64,000 nucleotides of DNA from Paracidovorax cattleyae (GCF_900104515.1 NZ_FNJL01000016.1:1-64000); one strand, 5' to 3'. Counted from the stretch's first letter, positions 45,353 through 54,960 are shown. Notes: a model not told the origin generated them from the sequence alone. Numbers and translations are program-made.

Positions 45353-45380
45353 CCCGGACACCCGCCGAAAGGCGCACGCC

Positions 45381-46319
45381 ATGGCCGACAAGAAGCTCCA
45401 GCCCATCATCATCAAGCGCATCAAGAAGGGCGGCCACGCCGCCCATGGAGGCGCCTGGAAGATCGCCTATGCCGACTTCGTGACGGCCATGATGGCGTTC
45501 TTCCTGCTCATGTGGCTGCTGGGCTCGACCGCCAAGGGCGAGCTGCAGGGCATAGCCGCGTATTTCGCCTCCCCGCTCAAGGTGGCGATGCAGGGGGGCG
45601 ACGGCTCGGGCAACAGCTCCAGCATCATTCCCGGCGGGGGCAACGACCTGTCCAAGGTGCATGGCCAGGTCCGTCGCTCGGACTCCGACACCGCCACCAG
45701 CCGGCGGACCAACATCGAGAACGCGCGCGCCGAGCAGGCCCGGCAGGACCAGATGCGCATCAAGGCCCTGCAGGCCAAGATAGACGCGCTGATCTCGGAA
45801 AACCCGCGCCTGAAGGAGTTCAAGTCGCAGATCCGCATCGACGTGACGCCCGACGGCCTGCAGATCCAGATCGTGGACGACCAGAACCGGCCGATGTTCG
45901 ACAGCGGCAGTGCGTTGGTAAAACCCTACATGCGCGACATCCTGCGGGAAATCGGCGCCGCGCTCGGCGGGGTGGAAAACCGCATCAGCCTGTCCGGCCA
46001 CACCGATGCCGCGCCCTACGGCAACGGGGACCGGGGCTACAGCAACTGGGAGCTGTCGGCCGACCGTGCCAATGCCTCCCGCAGGGAGCTGGTGGCCGCG
46101 GGCATGCCCGATGCCAAGCTGGGCCGCGTGGTGGGGCTCGCGGCGAGCGACCTGCTGGAGCCCGAGAACCCGCGCGCGCCCGTGAACCGGCGCATCACCA
46201 TCACGGTTCTGACCAAGGAAGCCGAGGAACGGCTGCTGGGCAAAAAGGCCCCGCAGATCCCCATATCGGAACTGGCGGCGGAAAAGCGTGAAAATCCTGC
46301 ATCGACACAGCAGCCGTAA
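45381..46319 (+). CDS. motB: Flagellar stator protein MotB
   Basis: Stator subunit of 312 residues with one N-terminal transmembrane helix carrying the proton-binding Asp (AYADFVTAMMAFFLLMWL), a plug/linker, and a C-terminal OmpA-like peptidoglycan-binding domain (LSGHTDAAPYGNGD, then NWELSADRANASRREL). An AAAGG SD precedes the ATG. Confidence 0.97.
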   Translation: MADKKLQPIIIKRIKKGGHAAHGGAWKIAYADFVTAMMAFFLLMWLLGSTAKGELQGIAAYFASPLKVAMQGGDGSGNSSSIIPGGGNDLSKVHGQVRRSDSDTATSRRTNIENARAEQARQDQMRIKALQAKIDALISENPRLKEFKSQIRIDVTPDGLQIQIVDDQNRPMFDSGSALVKPYMRDILREIGAALGGVENRISLSGHTDAAPYGNGDRGYSNWELSADRANASRRELVAAGMPDAKLGRVVGLAASDLLEPENPRAPVNRRITITVLTKEAEERLLGKKAPQIPISELAAEKRENPASTQQP

Positions 46320-46385
46320 CGTCTTGTCACCAAAGCGGCTGCCCCTGACAATAGCTCCTGCAATTTCCGACCGAAAGGGTCCCAC

Positions 46386-46772
46386 GTGACCACTGCCCTT
46401 CGCTTTTTGATCGTTGACGACTTCTCCACCATGCGGCGCATCGTGCGCAATCTGCTCAAGGAAAGCGGGTTCACCGACGCCGACGAGGCCGAAGACGGCG
46501 TCGCGGCGCTGAACAAGCTGCGCAACAGCAAGTTCGATTTCGTGGTCACCGACATCAACATGCCTAACATGAACGGGTTCCAGTTGCTGGCCGAGATCAA
46601 GAAGGACGACAAGCTCAAGCACCTGCCCGTCCTCATGGTCACGGCCGAGGCGCGCAAGGAAGACATCGTCGCGGCCGCCCAGGGCGGCGCGGCTGGCTAC
46701 ATCGTGAAGCCTTTCACCAAGGCGACGCTGGAAGAGAAAGTCACGCTGATCCTCAAGAAGCTGGGACTCTGA
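46386..46772 (+). CDS. cheY: Chemotaxis response regulator CheY (copy 2)
   Basis: Receiver of 128 residues, close to enterobacterial CheY: acidic D11/D12, phospho-acceptor D56, [16 protein letters not shown] and K near 108 (IVKPFT). The start is GTG with AAAGGG upstream. It lies 2 bp before cheZ and is the more likely motor-binding CheY of the two. Confidence 0.96.
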   Translation: MTTALRFLIVDDFSTMRRIVRNLLKESGFTDADEAEDGVAALNKLRNSKFDFVVTDINMPNMNGFQLLAEIKKDDKLKHLPVLMVTAEARKEDIVAAAQGGAAGYIVKPFTKATLEEKVTLILKKLGL

Positions 46773-46774
46773 CC

Positions 46775-47419
46775 ATGGACACGCCGGACCACAACGCCCC
46801 GGACTCTGCGGATGTCCACAACAAGATCGGCCAGCTCACCCGCCAGCTGCACGATGCGTTGCGGGAACTGGGCTATGCCGAGCAGTTGAAGGGCTCGATG
46901 GGCGAGTTGCCCGACGCCCAGAGCCGCCTCTCCTACATCGCCCGGCTCACCGGCGAGGCCGCGGAGAAGGTGCTCAACCGCGTCGAGCAGGCCAAGGCCC
47001 AGCACGATTTCATCGCCGAGGAGACGCGCCGTGTGGTGGCGTCCCTCGTGAAAGACCCGGTTGCCGCAGTGGCCAAGGGCGAGATCATGAACTTCCTGCA
47101 CGACGTGGAACGCGTGACCAAGGAAGCCGACGTGCATCTCACCGAGATCATGATGGCGCAGGATTTCCACGACCTCACCGGACAGGTGATCGCGCGCGTG
47201 GTGAGCCTGGCCGGCACGATCGAGCAGCAGCTGGTGCAACTGCTCATCCAGACGGCGCCCCCGCAGGCCATGCCGGCGCCCGCGCCTGCCCCGGTCGCCG
47301 CCGCTCCCGAACCCCGCCGCGAACACCTCGCCGGCCCGGTGGTGGACCCGGAAAACACCCCGAACATCGTCACCAACCAGTCGGAAGTGGACGACCTGCT
47401 GGCCAGCCTGGGCTTCTGA
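46775..47419 (+). CDS. cheZ: CheY-P phosphatase CheZ
   Basis: CheZ of 214 residues with the active-site helix AQDFHDLTGQVIAR and a long helical body. A Pro/Ala-rich linker leads to the C-terminal CheY-binding peptide (EVDDLLASLGF). It speeds CheY-P dephosphorylation. It is co-transcribed with cheY. The following 241-bp gap (47420-47660) has the flhB regulatory element. Confidence 0.97.
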   Translation: MDTPDHNAPDSADVHNKIGQLTRQLHDALRELGYAEQLKGSMGELPDAQSRLSYIARLTGEAAEKVLNRVEQAKAQHDFIAEETRRVVASLVKDPVAAVAKGEIMNFLHDVERVTKEADVHLTEIMMAQDFHDLTGQVIARVVSLAGTIEQQLVQLLIQTAPPQAMPAPAPAPVAAAPEPRREHLAGPVVDPENTPNIVTNQSEVDDLLASLGF

Positions 47420-47571
47420 CCCGCCCGGCCGGCACCGCGGCAGCCCGGCGACAGGGGATGGCCGCCCTGCCCACGCCCCACCCGTCCCCTTGCACGGCCG
47501 GGCTGGCCGGCGGCCTTCCCGGCCTCCGGCCATCGTGCGCCGCCTCCGGCCCACCACCCAGGCCGGCATGG

Positions 47572-47611
47572 CCGAATAAGCGGCTCCCCGGCCGTCTATT
47601 CGCGCTTTAGA
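47572..47611 (+). promoter_or_regulatory. FlhDC-like box and class II promoter element before flhB
   Basis: CCGAATAAG (47572-47580), 15 bp, then CTATTCGC (47596-47603), followed by GCTTTAGA. The left and right parts are imperfect inverted FlhDC-type half-sites. The 40-bp element has the same length and ends as one before flgB (55903-55942); both finish TTCGCGCTTTAGA and begin CCGAA. The start codon of flhB is 50 bp downstream. Confidence 0.6.
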
Positions 47612-47660
47612 TTCCGGCCCCCCTCACGACAATCGGCATGACCCCCTCCGTCATGCCACC

Positions 47661-48833
47661 ATGGACTCCTCCAGCCAAGACAAACAGCTACCCGCGACCG
47701 AGCGCAAGCTCCAGCAAGCGCGCGAGGAAGGCCAGGCTGCGCGGTCCCGGGATCTTTCCCACCTCGCCGTCCTCGGCATGGGCGCGGTCAGCACCTATGC
47801 CCTGGCTCCCACGCTGATCGAGCACCTGCAGCGGGCCATCGCGCACCACCTCTCGTTCAACGCCGAGACGGTGCACTCCACCGGCTCCATGCTGCAGCGG
47901 CTGCAGGACATGGCCTTCGTCGGGGTGGCCGCGAGCTTTGCCTTCGCCCTGCTGACCGCCGTGGCCGCCGTGGCGAGCGCGATAGGCTCCGGCGGCTGGC
48001 TCTTCACCTTCAAGCCGGTGATGCCCAATTTCAGCCGGGTGAACCCCATTTCCGGCTTTTCGAACCTGTTCTCGAAGCAGCAGATGGTCACCGTGATCAA
48101 GATGGTGCTGATGACCGGCATCCTCACCGCCGTGGCCTGGAGCTTCATGAGCACCAGCATCGAGAAGATCGCGATGCTGGTGCTGCAGCCCTCTCCCGTG
48201 GCCCTGCGCTACGTGGCCGAGTGGATCACCGGCGGCATGGCGCTGCTGCTGCTGGTCGTGTTCCTCGCGGCCCTCATCGACGTTCCGCTCCAGGCCTTCT
48301 TCTTCAAGTCGCGGCAGAAGATGTCGCACGAGGAAGTGAAGCAGGAGCACAAGCAGTCCGAGGGCAGCCCCGAGGTCAAGGGCCGCCAGCGCCAGCGCGC
48401 ACGAGAGATCGCCAACCGCGCCAGCCTGGGCAACGTGGCCAAGGCCGACTTCGTGGTGATGAACCCGACCCACTACGCCGTGGCGCTGCGCTACGACGAG
48501 GCCAGCATGGGCGCGCCGCAGGTGGTGTCCAAGGGAACCGACCTGCTGGCGTTCAAGATCCGCGAGCTGGCCAACCAGCATTCCGTGCCGGTGCTGCAGT
48601 CGCCCATGCTGGCCCGTGCGCTCTACGCCAATGCCGAGCTGGAACAGCCGATTCCCGCCCAGCTGTACGCGGCCGTGGCGCAGATCCTGGCCTACGTGTA
48701 CCGGCTCAAGGCCGCCCTGCGCGGCGAAGGCCGCATGCCCGACGCCCAGCCCGACCCCTACGTGCCGCCGGAGCTCGATCCGCTCACGAAGGCCGCCCCG
48801 TCCGACGCTTCCACTGCAGGTGACGCGCCATGA
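47661..48833 (+). CDS. flhB: Flagellar export switch protein FlhB
   Basis: Inner-membrane export component of 390 residues with four transmembrane helices and a cytoplasmic C-domain containing the autocleavage motif NPTH (VVMNPTHYAVAL). It switches substrate specificity with FliK. It overlaps flhA by 4 bp. Confidence 0.97.
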   Translation: MDSSSQDKQLPATERKLQQAREEGQAARSRDLSHLAVLGMGAVSTYALAPTLIEHLQRAIAHHLSFNAETVHSTGSMLQRLQDMAFVGVAASFAFALLTAVAAVASAIGSGGWLFTFKPVMPNFSRVNPISGFSNLFSKQQMVTVIKMVLMTGILTAVAWSFMSTSIEKIAMLVLQPSPVALRYVAEWITGGMALLLLVVFLAALIDVPLQAFFFKSRQKMSHEEVKQEHKQSEGSPEVKGRQRQRAREIANRASLGNVAKADFVVMNPTHYAVALRYDEASMGAPQVVSKGTDLLAFKIRELANQHSVPVLQSPMLARALYANAELEQPIPAQLYAAVAQILAYVYRLKAALRGEGRMPDAQPDPYVPPELDPLTKAAPSDASTAGDAP

Positions 48834-50911
48834 AGACCCCCACGATCGCCTCCGCACGCCAGTGGGCCGGCACCAATGCCTCCGCGCTGCAGGGCCTGTC
48901 GGCCCCGCTGCTCGTGGTGGCCATCCTGGCCCTGATGGTGCTGCCCATCCCCGCCTGGCTGCTGGATACCTTCTTCACGCTCAACATCGCCGTGGCGCTG
49001 ATGGTGATGATGGTGGCGGCCTACATGCTGCGGCCGCTGGATTTCGCGGCTTTCCCGTCCGTGCTGCTGCTCACCACCCTGATGCGGCTGTCGCTGAACG
49101 TGGCGTCCACCCGCGTGGTGCTGCTGGAAGGCCACACCGGCCCCGGCGCCGCCGGCGCGGTGATCGAGGCCTTCGGGCACTTCCTGATCGGCGGGAATTT
49201 CGCCGTCGGCCTGATCGTGTTCGCCATCCTGGTGGTGATCAACTTCGTGGTGGTGACCAAGGGCGCCGAGCGCATCGCGGAAGTCTCGGCACGCTTCACG
49301 CTGGACGCCATGCCCGGCAAGCAGATGGCGGTGGATGCCGACCTGAACGCCGGCCTGATCGACGAGAAGGAGGCCAAGCGCCGCCGCGCCGAAGTGCAGG
49401 AGGAAGCCAACTTCTTCGGCTCGATGGACGGTGCCTCGAAGTTCGTGCGTGGCGATGCCATCGCCGGCATTTTGATCCTGCTCATCAACATCGTGGGCGG
49501 CTTCGCCATCGGCATGCTGCAGCACGACCTGTCCGCCTCGCAGGCCGCCAACAGCTACATCCTGCTGGCCGTCGGCGATGCGCTGGTGGCGCAGATTCCC
49601 GGCCTGCTGATCTCGGTGGCCGCCGCCATGGTGGTCTCGCGCGTGGGCAAGGACCAGGACATGGGCCGCCAGATCGTGCAGCAGCTCTTCATGTCGCCGC
49701 GCGTGCTGGGCGTGGCCGCCGCGATCCTGATCATGCTCGGCCTGATCCCCGGCATGCCGCACGCCGTGTTCCTGGTGCTGGGCAGCGGCATCGGCTATGC
49801 CGCCTGGCTGCTGTACCAGCGCGCCAACGCCCCCAAGCCGGTGGAGGCGCCGCCCGCCCCCGCGGGCGACGGGGAAGCCAGCTGGGACGACCTGCAGTCG
49901 GTGGACCTGCTGGGCCTGGAGCTCGGCTACCGGCTGATCTCCCTGGTGGACAAGAGCCGCCAGGGCGACCTGCTGACCCGCATCAAGGGGGTGCGCCGCA
50001 AGTTCGCCCAGGAAGTGGGCTTCCTGCCCCCGGCAGTGCACGTGCGCGACAACCTCGAGCTCAAGCCCAGCGCCTACCGCATCACGCTGCGCGGCGTGGT
50101 GGTGGGCGAAGGCGAGGCCTTCCCGGGCATGTTCCTGGCGATCAACCCCGGCGGCATCAGCACGCCGCTCATCGGCACGCCCACCACCGATCCCGCTTTC
50201 GGCCTGCCGGCCCACTGGATCGACGACCACCAGAAGGAAGCCGCACAAATGGCGGGTTTTACGGTCGTTGATTCCGAAACCGTGATGGCCACCCATTTGT
50301 CACACTTGATGCAAGTCCAGGCCGCCAAGCTCCTGAGCCGCACGGAAACGCAGCAGCTCGTGGAACACGTCGGCAAATTGGCCCCCAAGCTCATCGAGGA
50401 AGTGGTCCCGAAAATGGTGTCGATCGCAACGTTCCAGAAGGTGCTCCAGCTGCTGCTGGAAGAGTCCGTGCACATCCGGGACATCCGCACCATCATCGAG
50501 ACCCTCGCCGAGCATGCGGGCACGATCAACGATCCGGTGGAGCTGGCACGCCGCGTGCGCATCGCCCTCTCGCCGGCCATCGTGCAGCAGATCTACGGCC
50601 CGACCCGCGAGCTCAACGTCATCGCGATCGAGCCGGGCCTGGAGCGCCTGCTGGTGCAGGCCCTGGGCAACGCCTCCGGCCCCTCGCTCGACCCGGGCGT
50701 GGCCGACATCCTCACGCAGAAGGCCGCGGAAGTGGCCATGAGGCAGGAAGAAATGGGCATGCCCGCCTGCCTGCTCGTGCCCGACGCCATCCGCAACGCC
50801 GTCTCGCGCCTCGTGCGCCGCGTCGCCCCGCGCCTGCAGGTGCTCGCCCACAGCGAGATCCCTGAAACCCACACCATCCGCATCGGCCCGATCCTCAAAG
50901 GTGCAGCATGA
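48830..50911 (+). CDS. flhA: Flagellar export gate protein FlhA
   Basis: Export gate of 693 residues with about eight transmembrane helices in the first 330 residues, the FHIPEP signature region (LLTTLMRLSLNVASTRVVLL) and a large cytoplasmic domain. It overlaps flhB and flhF by 4 bp each, so all are translationally coupled. Confidence 0.98.
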   Translation: MKTPTIASARQWAGTNASALQGLSAPLLVVAILALMVLPIPAWLLDTFFTLNIAVALMVMMVAAYMLRPLDFAAFPSVLLLTTLMRLSLNVASTRVVLLEGHTGPGAAGAVIEAFGHFLIGGNFAVGLIVFAILVVINFVVVTKGAERIAEVSARFTLDAMPGKQMAVDADLNAGLIDEKEAKRRRAEVQEEANFFGSMDGASKFVRGDAIAGILILLINIVGGFAIGMLQHDLSASQAANSYILLAVGDALVAQIPGLLISVAAAMVVSRVGKDQDMGRQIVQQLFMSPRVLGVAAAILIMLGLIPGMPHAVFLVLGSGIGYAAWLLYQRANAPKPVEAPPAPAGDGEASWDDLQSVDLLGLELGYRLISLVDKSRQGDLLTRIKGVRRKFAQEVGFLPPAVHVRDNLELKPSAYRITLRGVVVGEGEAFPGMFLAINPGGISTPLIGTPTTDPAFGLPAHWIDDHQKEAAQMAGFTVVDSETVMATHLSHLMQVQAAKLLSRTETQQLVEHVGKLAPKLIEEVVPKMVSIATFQKVLQLLLEESVHIRDIRTIIETLAEHAGTINDPVELARRVRIALSPAIVQQIYGPTRELNVIAIEPGLERLLVQALGNASGPSLDPGVADILTQKAAEVAMRQEEMGMPACLLVPDAIRNAVSRLVRRVAPRLQVLAHSEIPETHTIRIGPILKGAA

Positions 50912-52497
50912 ACATCAAACGCTTTACCGCTCCCACCTCCCGTGAGGCCCTGGCCAAGGCGCGCATGGCCTTCGGAGACGGCACGCTGATCCTGTCGAAC
51001 CGCCAGATCGCCGGCGGCGTCGAGGTGATGGCCACCGCGGAGGACACGCTGTCCTCGCTGGAGAGCACCGCCGCCGAGCCCGCGCCCGCCGCCTCCAGGC
51101 AGCAGGAACGCGCCCCGTCCGCCTCCCGGCTGCAGGAACGCGCCGCCGACATGGCCGCCAACCCGGCGCAGTCGAGCCGGCCGCTGCGCGCGGCGCAGCG
51201 GGCCGAGGCACCGCGCAACCCGGTGGCGCAGGATACGGAACAGCTGGCGATGAGCACCCTCTCCTTCCAGGACTATGTGCGCGAGCGCATGCTGCGCCGC
51301 CGCCACGAGGCCATGCACGGCGCGGCGCCAGCCCCCGTTGCCGCGCCGCAGCAGTTGCTGCAGCCCCAGCGCGCACCGCTGTCCCGCACCGAGGCCCCGC
51401 GCATGGCCGAGCGCGCCATGGCGCCCGCCAGCGCCCCCCTGCCGCGGCACAACCCGATGCACGCCATCCCCCTGGGCCTGCCGCCCGAGCAGCCCGTGCG
51501 CGAACGCCGCGTGCAGGCCCCCGTGCCCTCGCTGGCCCAGGAGTCCGGACAGCAGAACCTGATGAGCGAGCTGCAGTCCATGAAGGACCTCATCGAGGAC
51601 CGCTTCAACACGCTGGCCTGGCTGGGCCAGGCACGGCAGAACCCGATTCAGTCCAACCTGATGCTCAAGCTCATCCGGGCGGGCTACTCGCCTTCGCTGG
51701 CGCGCGCCGTGCTGGAGCGGCTGCCGGAGGAACTGGGCGCCGCCCATGCCGTGCGCTGGCTGATGGAAGTGCTGGAGCGCAACCTCAAGACCGATGCGCA
51801 CCAGCGCCCCCTGTACGAGGAAGGCGGCGTGTACGCGATGGTGGGAGCCACCGGCGTGGGCAAGACCACCACGACCGCCAAGCTCGCCGCCCTGTGCGCC
51901 CGCATCCACGGCCCGGCCAGCGTCGGCCTGATCACCCTGGACACCTACCGCGTGGGCGCCCACGAGCAGTTGCGCTCCTACGGCCGCATGCTCGGCGTGG
52001 TGGCGCACCTCGCCCACGACCGCGCCGCCCTGCAGGACCTGCTCGGTCTGCTGGCCGGCAAGAAGATGGTGCTGATCGACACCACCGGCATCGCCCCGCG
52101 TGACCCGCGCAAGCGCGACATGCTGGATGTGCTCGACCTGCCCGGCGTGAACCGCCTGCTGGTGCTCAACGCGGGCTGCCACGGCGACACGCTGGACGAC
52201 GTGCTCACCGGTTTCCGGACCGGCGGCTCGCAGCAGGCCATCCTCTCCAAGGTGGACGAGGCCGTGAAGCTCGGCCCGGCAGTGGATGCGCTGATCCGCC
52301 ACCAGATGGTGCTGCGCGGCGTGACCAACGGCCAGCGCGTGCCCGAGGACTGGGAAGCGGCCGATGCCCAGAAGCTGATCGCCACCTCCATGCGTTCGCC
52401 CGCGAAGTCGGCGTTCGACCCGAAAGCCTCGGACCTGAACTTCTTCTTCTCGCACTCTCCCGAACTCGCCACGGAAAGGGCCCTGGTCGATGCTTGA
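50908..52497 (+). CDS. flhF: SRP-type GTPase FlhF
   Basis: GTPase of 529 residues that controls placement of polar flagella. The N-terminal region begins MNIKRFTAPTSREALAKAR, then a long Ala/Pro/Arg-rich linker (about 55-205), N domain, and G domain with GATGVGKTTTTAKLAA, LDTYRVGAHEQL and DTTGIAPRD. Its presence suggests polar flagellation. It overlaps the flhG-like gene by 8 bp. Confidence 0.97.
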   Translation: MNIKRFTAPTSREALAKARMAFGDGTLILSNRQIAGGVEVMATAEDTLSSLESTAAEPAPAASRQQERAPSASRLQERAADMAANPAQSSRPLRAAQRAEAPRNPVAQDTEQLAMSTLSFQDYVRERMLRRRHEAMHGAAPAPVAAPQQLLQPQRAPLSRTEAPRMAERAMAPASAPLPRHNPMHAIPLGLPPEQPVRERRVQAPVPSLAQESGQQNLMSELQSMKDLIEDRFNTLAWLGQARQNPIQSNLMLKLIRAGYSPSLARAVLERLPEELGAAHAVRWLMEVLERNLKTDAHQRPLYEEGGVYAMVGATGVGKTTTTAKLAALCARIHGPASVGLITLDTYRVGAHEQLRSYGRMLGVVAHLAHDRAALQDLLGLLAGKKMVLIDTTGIAPRDPRKRDMLDVLDLPGVNRLLVLNAGCHGDTLDDVLTGFRTGGSQQAILSKVDEAVKLGPAVDALIRHQMVLRGVTNGQRVPEDWEAADAQKLIATSMRSPAKSAFDPKASDLNFFFSHSPELATERALVDA

Positions 52498-53287
52498 CAC
52501 TGCCTTCCACCAGGGCGCGAGCCTGCTGCGCCTGATGCCCGGGTCACCCCTGCGCCTGCTGGCCATCCTGGCGCAGCCGGATGCCGCCTACGGGCTCGAG
52601 ACGTTCTTCCAGGTGTGCTCGGCACTGCAGCGCATGGGCTACCCCGTGGCGGTGCTCGACGGCACCGCGCGCGAGACCGATGCCTCCCCCGGCCTGGCCC
52701 ATCTGCTGGCCGAGCCGTCCTGGCAGGACGGTGCACCGCTGGACACGGGCGCCGCCGCAGCGGCCTCGCTGGCCGTGCTGCCGGCCGCCTACGGACTGCG
52801 ACGGCTGGCCCGCCAGAGCACCGATGCGGTCGCGGCCCAGCAGACCCTGCAGCCCTTCTTCCGCTCCTACGCGGTGCTGGCGATCTATGCCCCGGCAGAG
52901 GCGCTGGCGCCTCTGGTGCGCGACACGGCCGCGGTGCCGCTGCTGATCGCCGAGGGCGGCGACCATGCGATGCGCAGCTACCGCCAGCTCAAGCACATGG
53001 CGCTGCATGCCGGCGTACCCTGCACGGTGGCCTCGGTGCTGCCCACCGACCGGCCCGCCAGCCTGCACCGCGTCCATGCCACGCTCGCCACCCTGCAGCG
53101 CTGCGCCGAGCGGCACCTGGGCAGCGAACTGCGCACCACCACCCTGCGGGCCAACCATCCGCAGGATCTGCAGCGCCTGGCCTTGCAACTGCTGGAAAAC
53201 GCGGGCACCATTGGTGCCGCGCCGGTCGCTGCCGTCCCGCCCTTCGGTACGCAGCGGCCTGCCCAGCCCTTCGCACGGAGCCACTGA
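52490..53287 (+). CDS. FlhG-like protein lacking Walker A
   Basis: Protein of 265 residues in the flhG position between flhF and fliA. Its overall pattern resembles a MinD/ParA-like fold (hydrophobic strand RLLAILAQPDAAYG, then CSALQRMGYPVAVLDG), but the deviant Walker A (KGGxGKT) that FlhG uses for ATP is absent, as are clear switch Asp motifs. It may be a pseudo-ATPase partner of FlhF. Identification rests on position and weak fold signals. Confidence 0.65.
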   Translation: MLDTAFHQGASLLRLMPGSPLRLLAILAQPDAAYGLETFFQVCSALQRMGYPVAVLDGTARETDASPGLAHLLAEPSWQDGAPLDTGAAAAASLAVLPAAYGLRRLARQSTDAVAAQQTLQPFFRSYAVLAIYAPAEALAPLVRDTAAVPLLIAEGGDHAMRSYRQLKHMALHAGVPCTVASVLPTDRPASLHRVHATLATLQRCAERHLGSELRTTTLRANHPQDLQRLALQLLENAGTIGAAPVAAVPPFGTQRPAQPFARSH

Positions 53288-53291
53288 TCCG

Positions 53292-54008
53292 ATGTACACC
53301 GCCAAAGGACAGCTCAACCGCGATGCACTGATCCGCCAGCACGCGCCGCTGGTCCGACGGATCGCGCACCACATGATCGCGAAGCTTCCGCCCAACGTGG
53401 AGCTGGACGATCTGATCCAGGTCGGCATGATCGGGCTCAACGAGGCGTTGTCGCGCTACGAGGTGACACAGGGCGTGCAGTTCGAGACCTTCGCCTCCCA
53501 GCGCATCCGCGGCGCCATGCTCGACGAGCTGCGTGAGGGCGACTGGATGTCGCGCAGTTCGCGCAAGAGCCAGAAGGAGATCGAGCATGCGGTGACCCGG
53601 CTGGAACAGAAGCTCGGCCGCAGCCCGCTGGAGTCCGAGATCGCCACCGAGCTCGAACTCAGCCTCTCCGAATACCAGTCCCTGCTGAGCAAGGTGCGTG
53701 GCACCCAGCTGGTCTATCTGGAAGACATGACGCGCGGCGACGACGACGATGACGGCTTCCTCGACCGCCACGTGGCCGACGGCGCGGCCGACCCCATGGC
53801 CATGCTGCGCGACCAGCGCCTGCGCGCCTCCCTGGTGACGGCGATCAAGGCCCTGCCGGAGCGGGAGCAGCAGATCATGGGCATGTACTACGAGCACGAC
53901 ATGAACCTGAAGGAGATCGCCGCCGTGCTGGGTGTGACCGAATCGCGCATCTGCCAGCTGCACAGCCAGTCGATCGCCCGGCTGCGGGCGAAGATGCGCA
54001 GCCATTGA
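53292..54008 (+). CDS. fliA: Flagellar sigma factor FliA (sigma-28)
   Basis: Sigma factor of 238 residues with region 2 (LVRRIAHHMIAKLPPNVELDDL, seen in shorter parts, and QIRG-like QRIRGAMLDELRE), region 3 and region 4 (EREQQIMGMYYEHDMNLKEIA, then TESRICQLHSQ). ATG 53292 is 4 bp after the flhG-like stop. It directs class III genes such as flagellin, mot and flgM; FlgM, encoded at 54577-54918, is its antagonist. Confidence 0.97.
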   Translation: MYTAKGQLNRDALIRQHAPLVRRIAHHMIAKLPPNVELDDLIQVGMIGLNEALSRYEVTQGVQFETFASQRIRGAMLDELREGDWMSRSSRKSQKEIEHAVTRLEQKLGRSPLESEIATELELSLSEYQSLLSKVRGTQLVYLEDMTRGDDDDDGFLDRHVADGAADPMAMLRDQRLRASLVTAIKALPEREQQIMGMYYEHDMNLKEIAAVLGVTESRICQLHSQSIARLRAKMRSH

Positions 54009-54024
54009 TGCTGCCGGATGAAAG

Positions 54025-54050
54025 AAGGGCCCCTCGGGGGCCCTTTTTTT
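54025..54050 (+). terminator. Rho-independent terminator after fliA
   Basis: AAGGGCCCC and GGGGGCCC form a strong stem with a short loop, followed by seven T residues. It ends the flhB-flhA-flhF-fliA transcript and faces the convergent flgN. Confidence 0.9.
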
Positions 54051-54089
54051 GTGGCGCGGCCGTCTCCTGCCCGGCCAGGCGGCCGCCGT

Positions 54090-54500
54090 TCAGCCCTGTG
54101 ACCGGTAGATCCGGGCGGCGCCGCCGTGCATGCCGTTGCCGGCAGGGCCGCGGCTGCCGTAGGTCGCGCCGTTCTGGTCCGGCGGCAGGAAGGTGGCCAC
54201 CTGGCGGTTCGTGAGCGCAGCGAGCCGGGCCAGTTGCTCGCGCTGCAGGGACAGCTGGCTGCGCACGGCCTGGACACGGCGTGCCCAGTCGGCCGGCAGG
54301 GGCGGAGCGGAGGCAGGGCGGTTTTCCAGGGAGCGGGACAGGTCGAGCGCTGCCTGCTGCAGCAGCGGGGCACGGTGCTCCAGCGCGGGAGCATCCGCCT
54401 GCAGGAGCAGGGCCCCCACGTCGGCCAGGAGCGACTCGACGGTGCCGAGCAGGGCTTCGGGCGAGCGGGGGGAAGAAGGTGAAGCGGGAGAGTGGTGCAT
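54090..54500 (-). CDS. flgN: Flagellar chaperone FlgN
   Basis: Chaperone for FlgK and FlgL, 136 residues, helical with LLGTVESLLADVGALLLQAD and RSQLSLQREQLARLAALTNRQ. ATG 54500 has AGGA 8 bp upstream; the longer frame starts inside a hairpin. It is downstream of flgM, as usual, with a 76-bp gap. Confidence 0.88.
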   Translation of the reverse strand: MHHSPASPSSPRSPEALLGTVESLLADVGALLLQADAPALEHRAPLLQQAALDLSRSLENRPASAPPLPADWARRVQAVRSQLSLQREQLARLAALTNRQVATFLPPDQNGATYGSRGPAGNGMHGGAARIYRSQG

Positions 54501-54501
54501 G

Positions 54502-54520
54502 GGTCGGTCCTGTGCCGACC
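54502..54520 (-). promoter_or_regulatory. Leader hairpin holding the flgN SD
   Basis: GGTCGG and CCGACC form a 6-bp stem with a 7-nt loop immediately upstream of the flgN ATG. In the mRNA the AGGA SD is in the loop, so the structure could tune translation. Confidence 0.35.
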
Positions 54521-54576
54521 GGCCCATGCAGGACGCGGACCGTGTGCGCTACGGCCGCGCCGGGACAAGGGCCGGG

Positions 54577-54918
54577 TCAGTGGCTCTTGGGAGAGTGGGC
54601 GATGATTTCCTGGGCGTTCGAGAGCAGCTTGTCGGCGATGGCATCGGCATCGACCGTGAAGGTGCCCTTCTCGATGGCCGCGCGCACGGCCTTGACCTTG
54701 TTGGCGTCGAAATCCGCGCTGCTGCGCAGCGACGGGTCCAGCGCCTTGGCGGCACTGGAGAACGTCACGGGCGTTCCGCCCGCGGCGGCGACCGTGGTTG
54801 CGGTCTTGGCGGCCTCTTCGGCGGCGGGCGCCGGGGCGGCCGCCTTGGCCTGTTGCTTGGCAGCCTGGACCTGCTGCGTCAGCGCATTCGGCAATTCCGG
54901 GTTTTGACTGATCTTCAT
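54577..54918 (-). CDS. flgM: Anti-sigma-28 factor FlgM
   Basis: Protein of 113 residues starting MKISQNPELPNALTQQ, with an Ala-rich disordered N-terminal half and the FliA-binding C-terminal helices (KVKAVRAAIEKGTFTVDADAIADKLL). It holds FliA until hook completion, then is exported. A FliA promoter precedes it. A gene of this kind always pairs with fliA, encoded at 53292-54008. Confidence 0.96.
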   Translation of the reverse strand: MKISQNPELPNALTQQVQAAKQQAKAAAPAPAAEEAAKTATTVAAAGGTPVTFSSAAKALDPSLRSSADFDANKVKAVRAAIEKGTFTVDADAIADKLLSNAQEIIAHSPKSH

Positions 54919-54960
54919 CGCACTCTCCCACCCCGTTCGATGTGGGGCACAGTAGCAATG

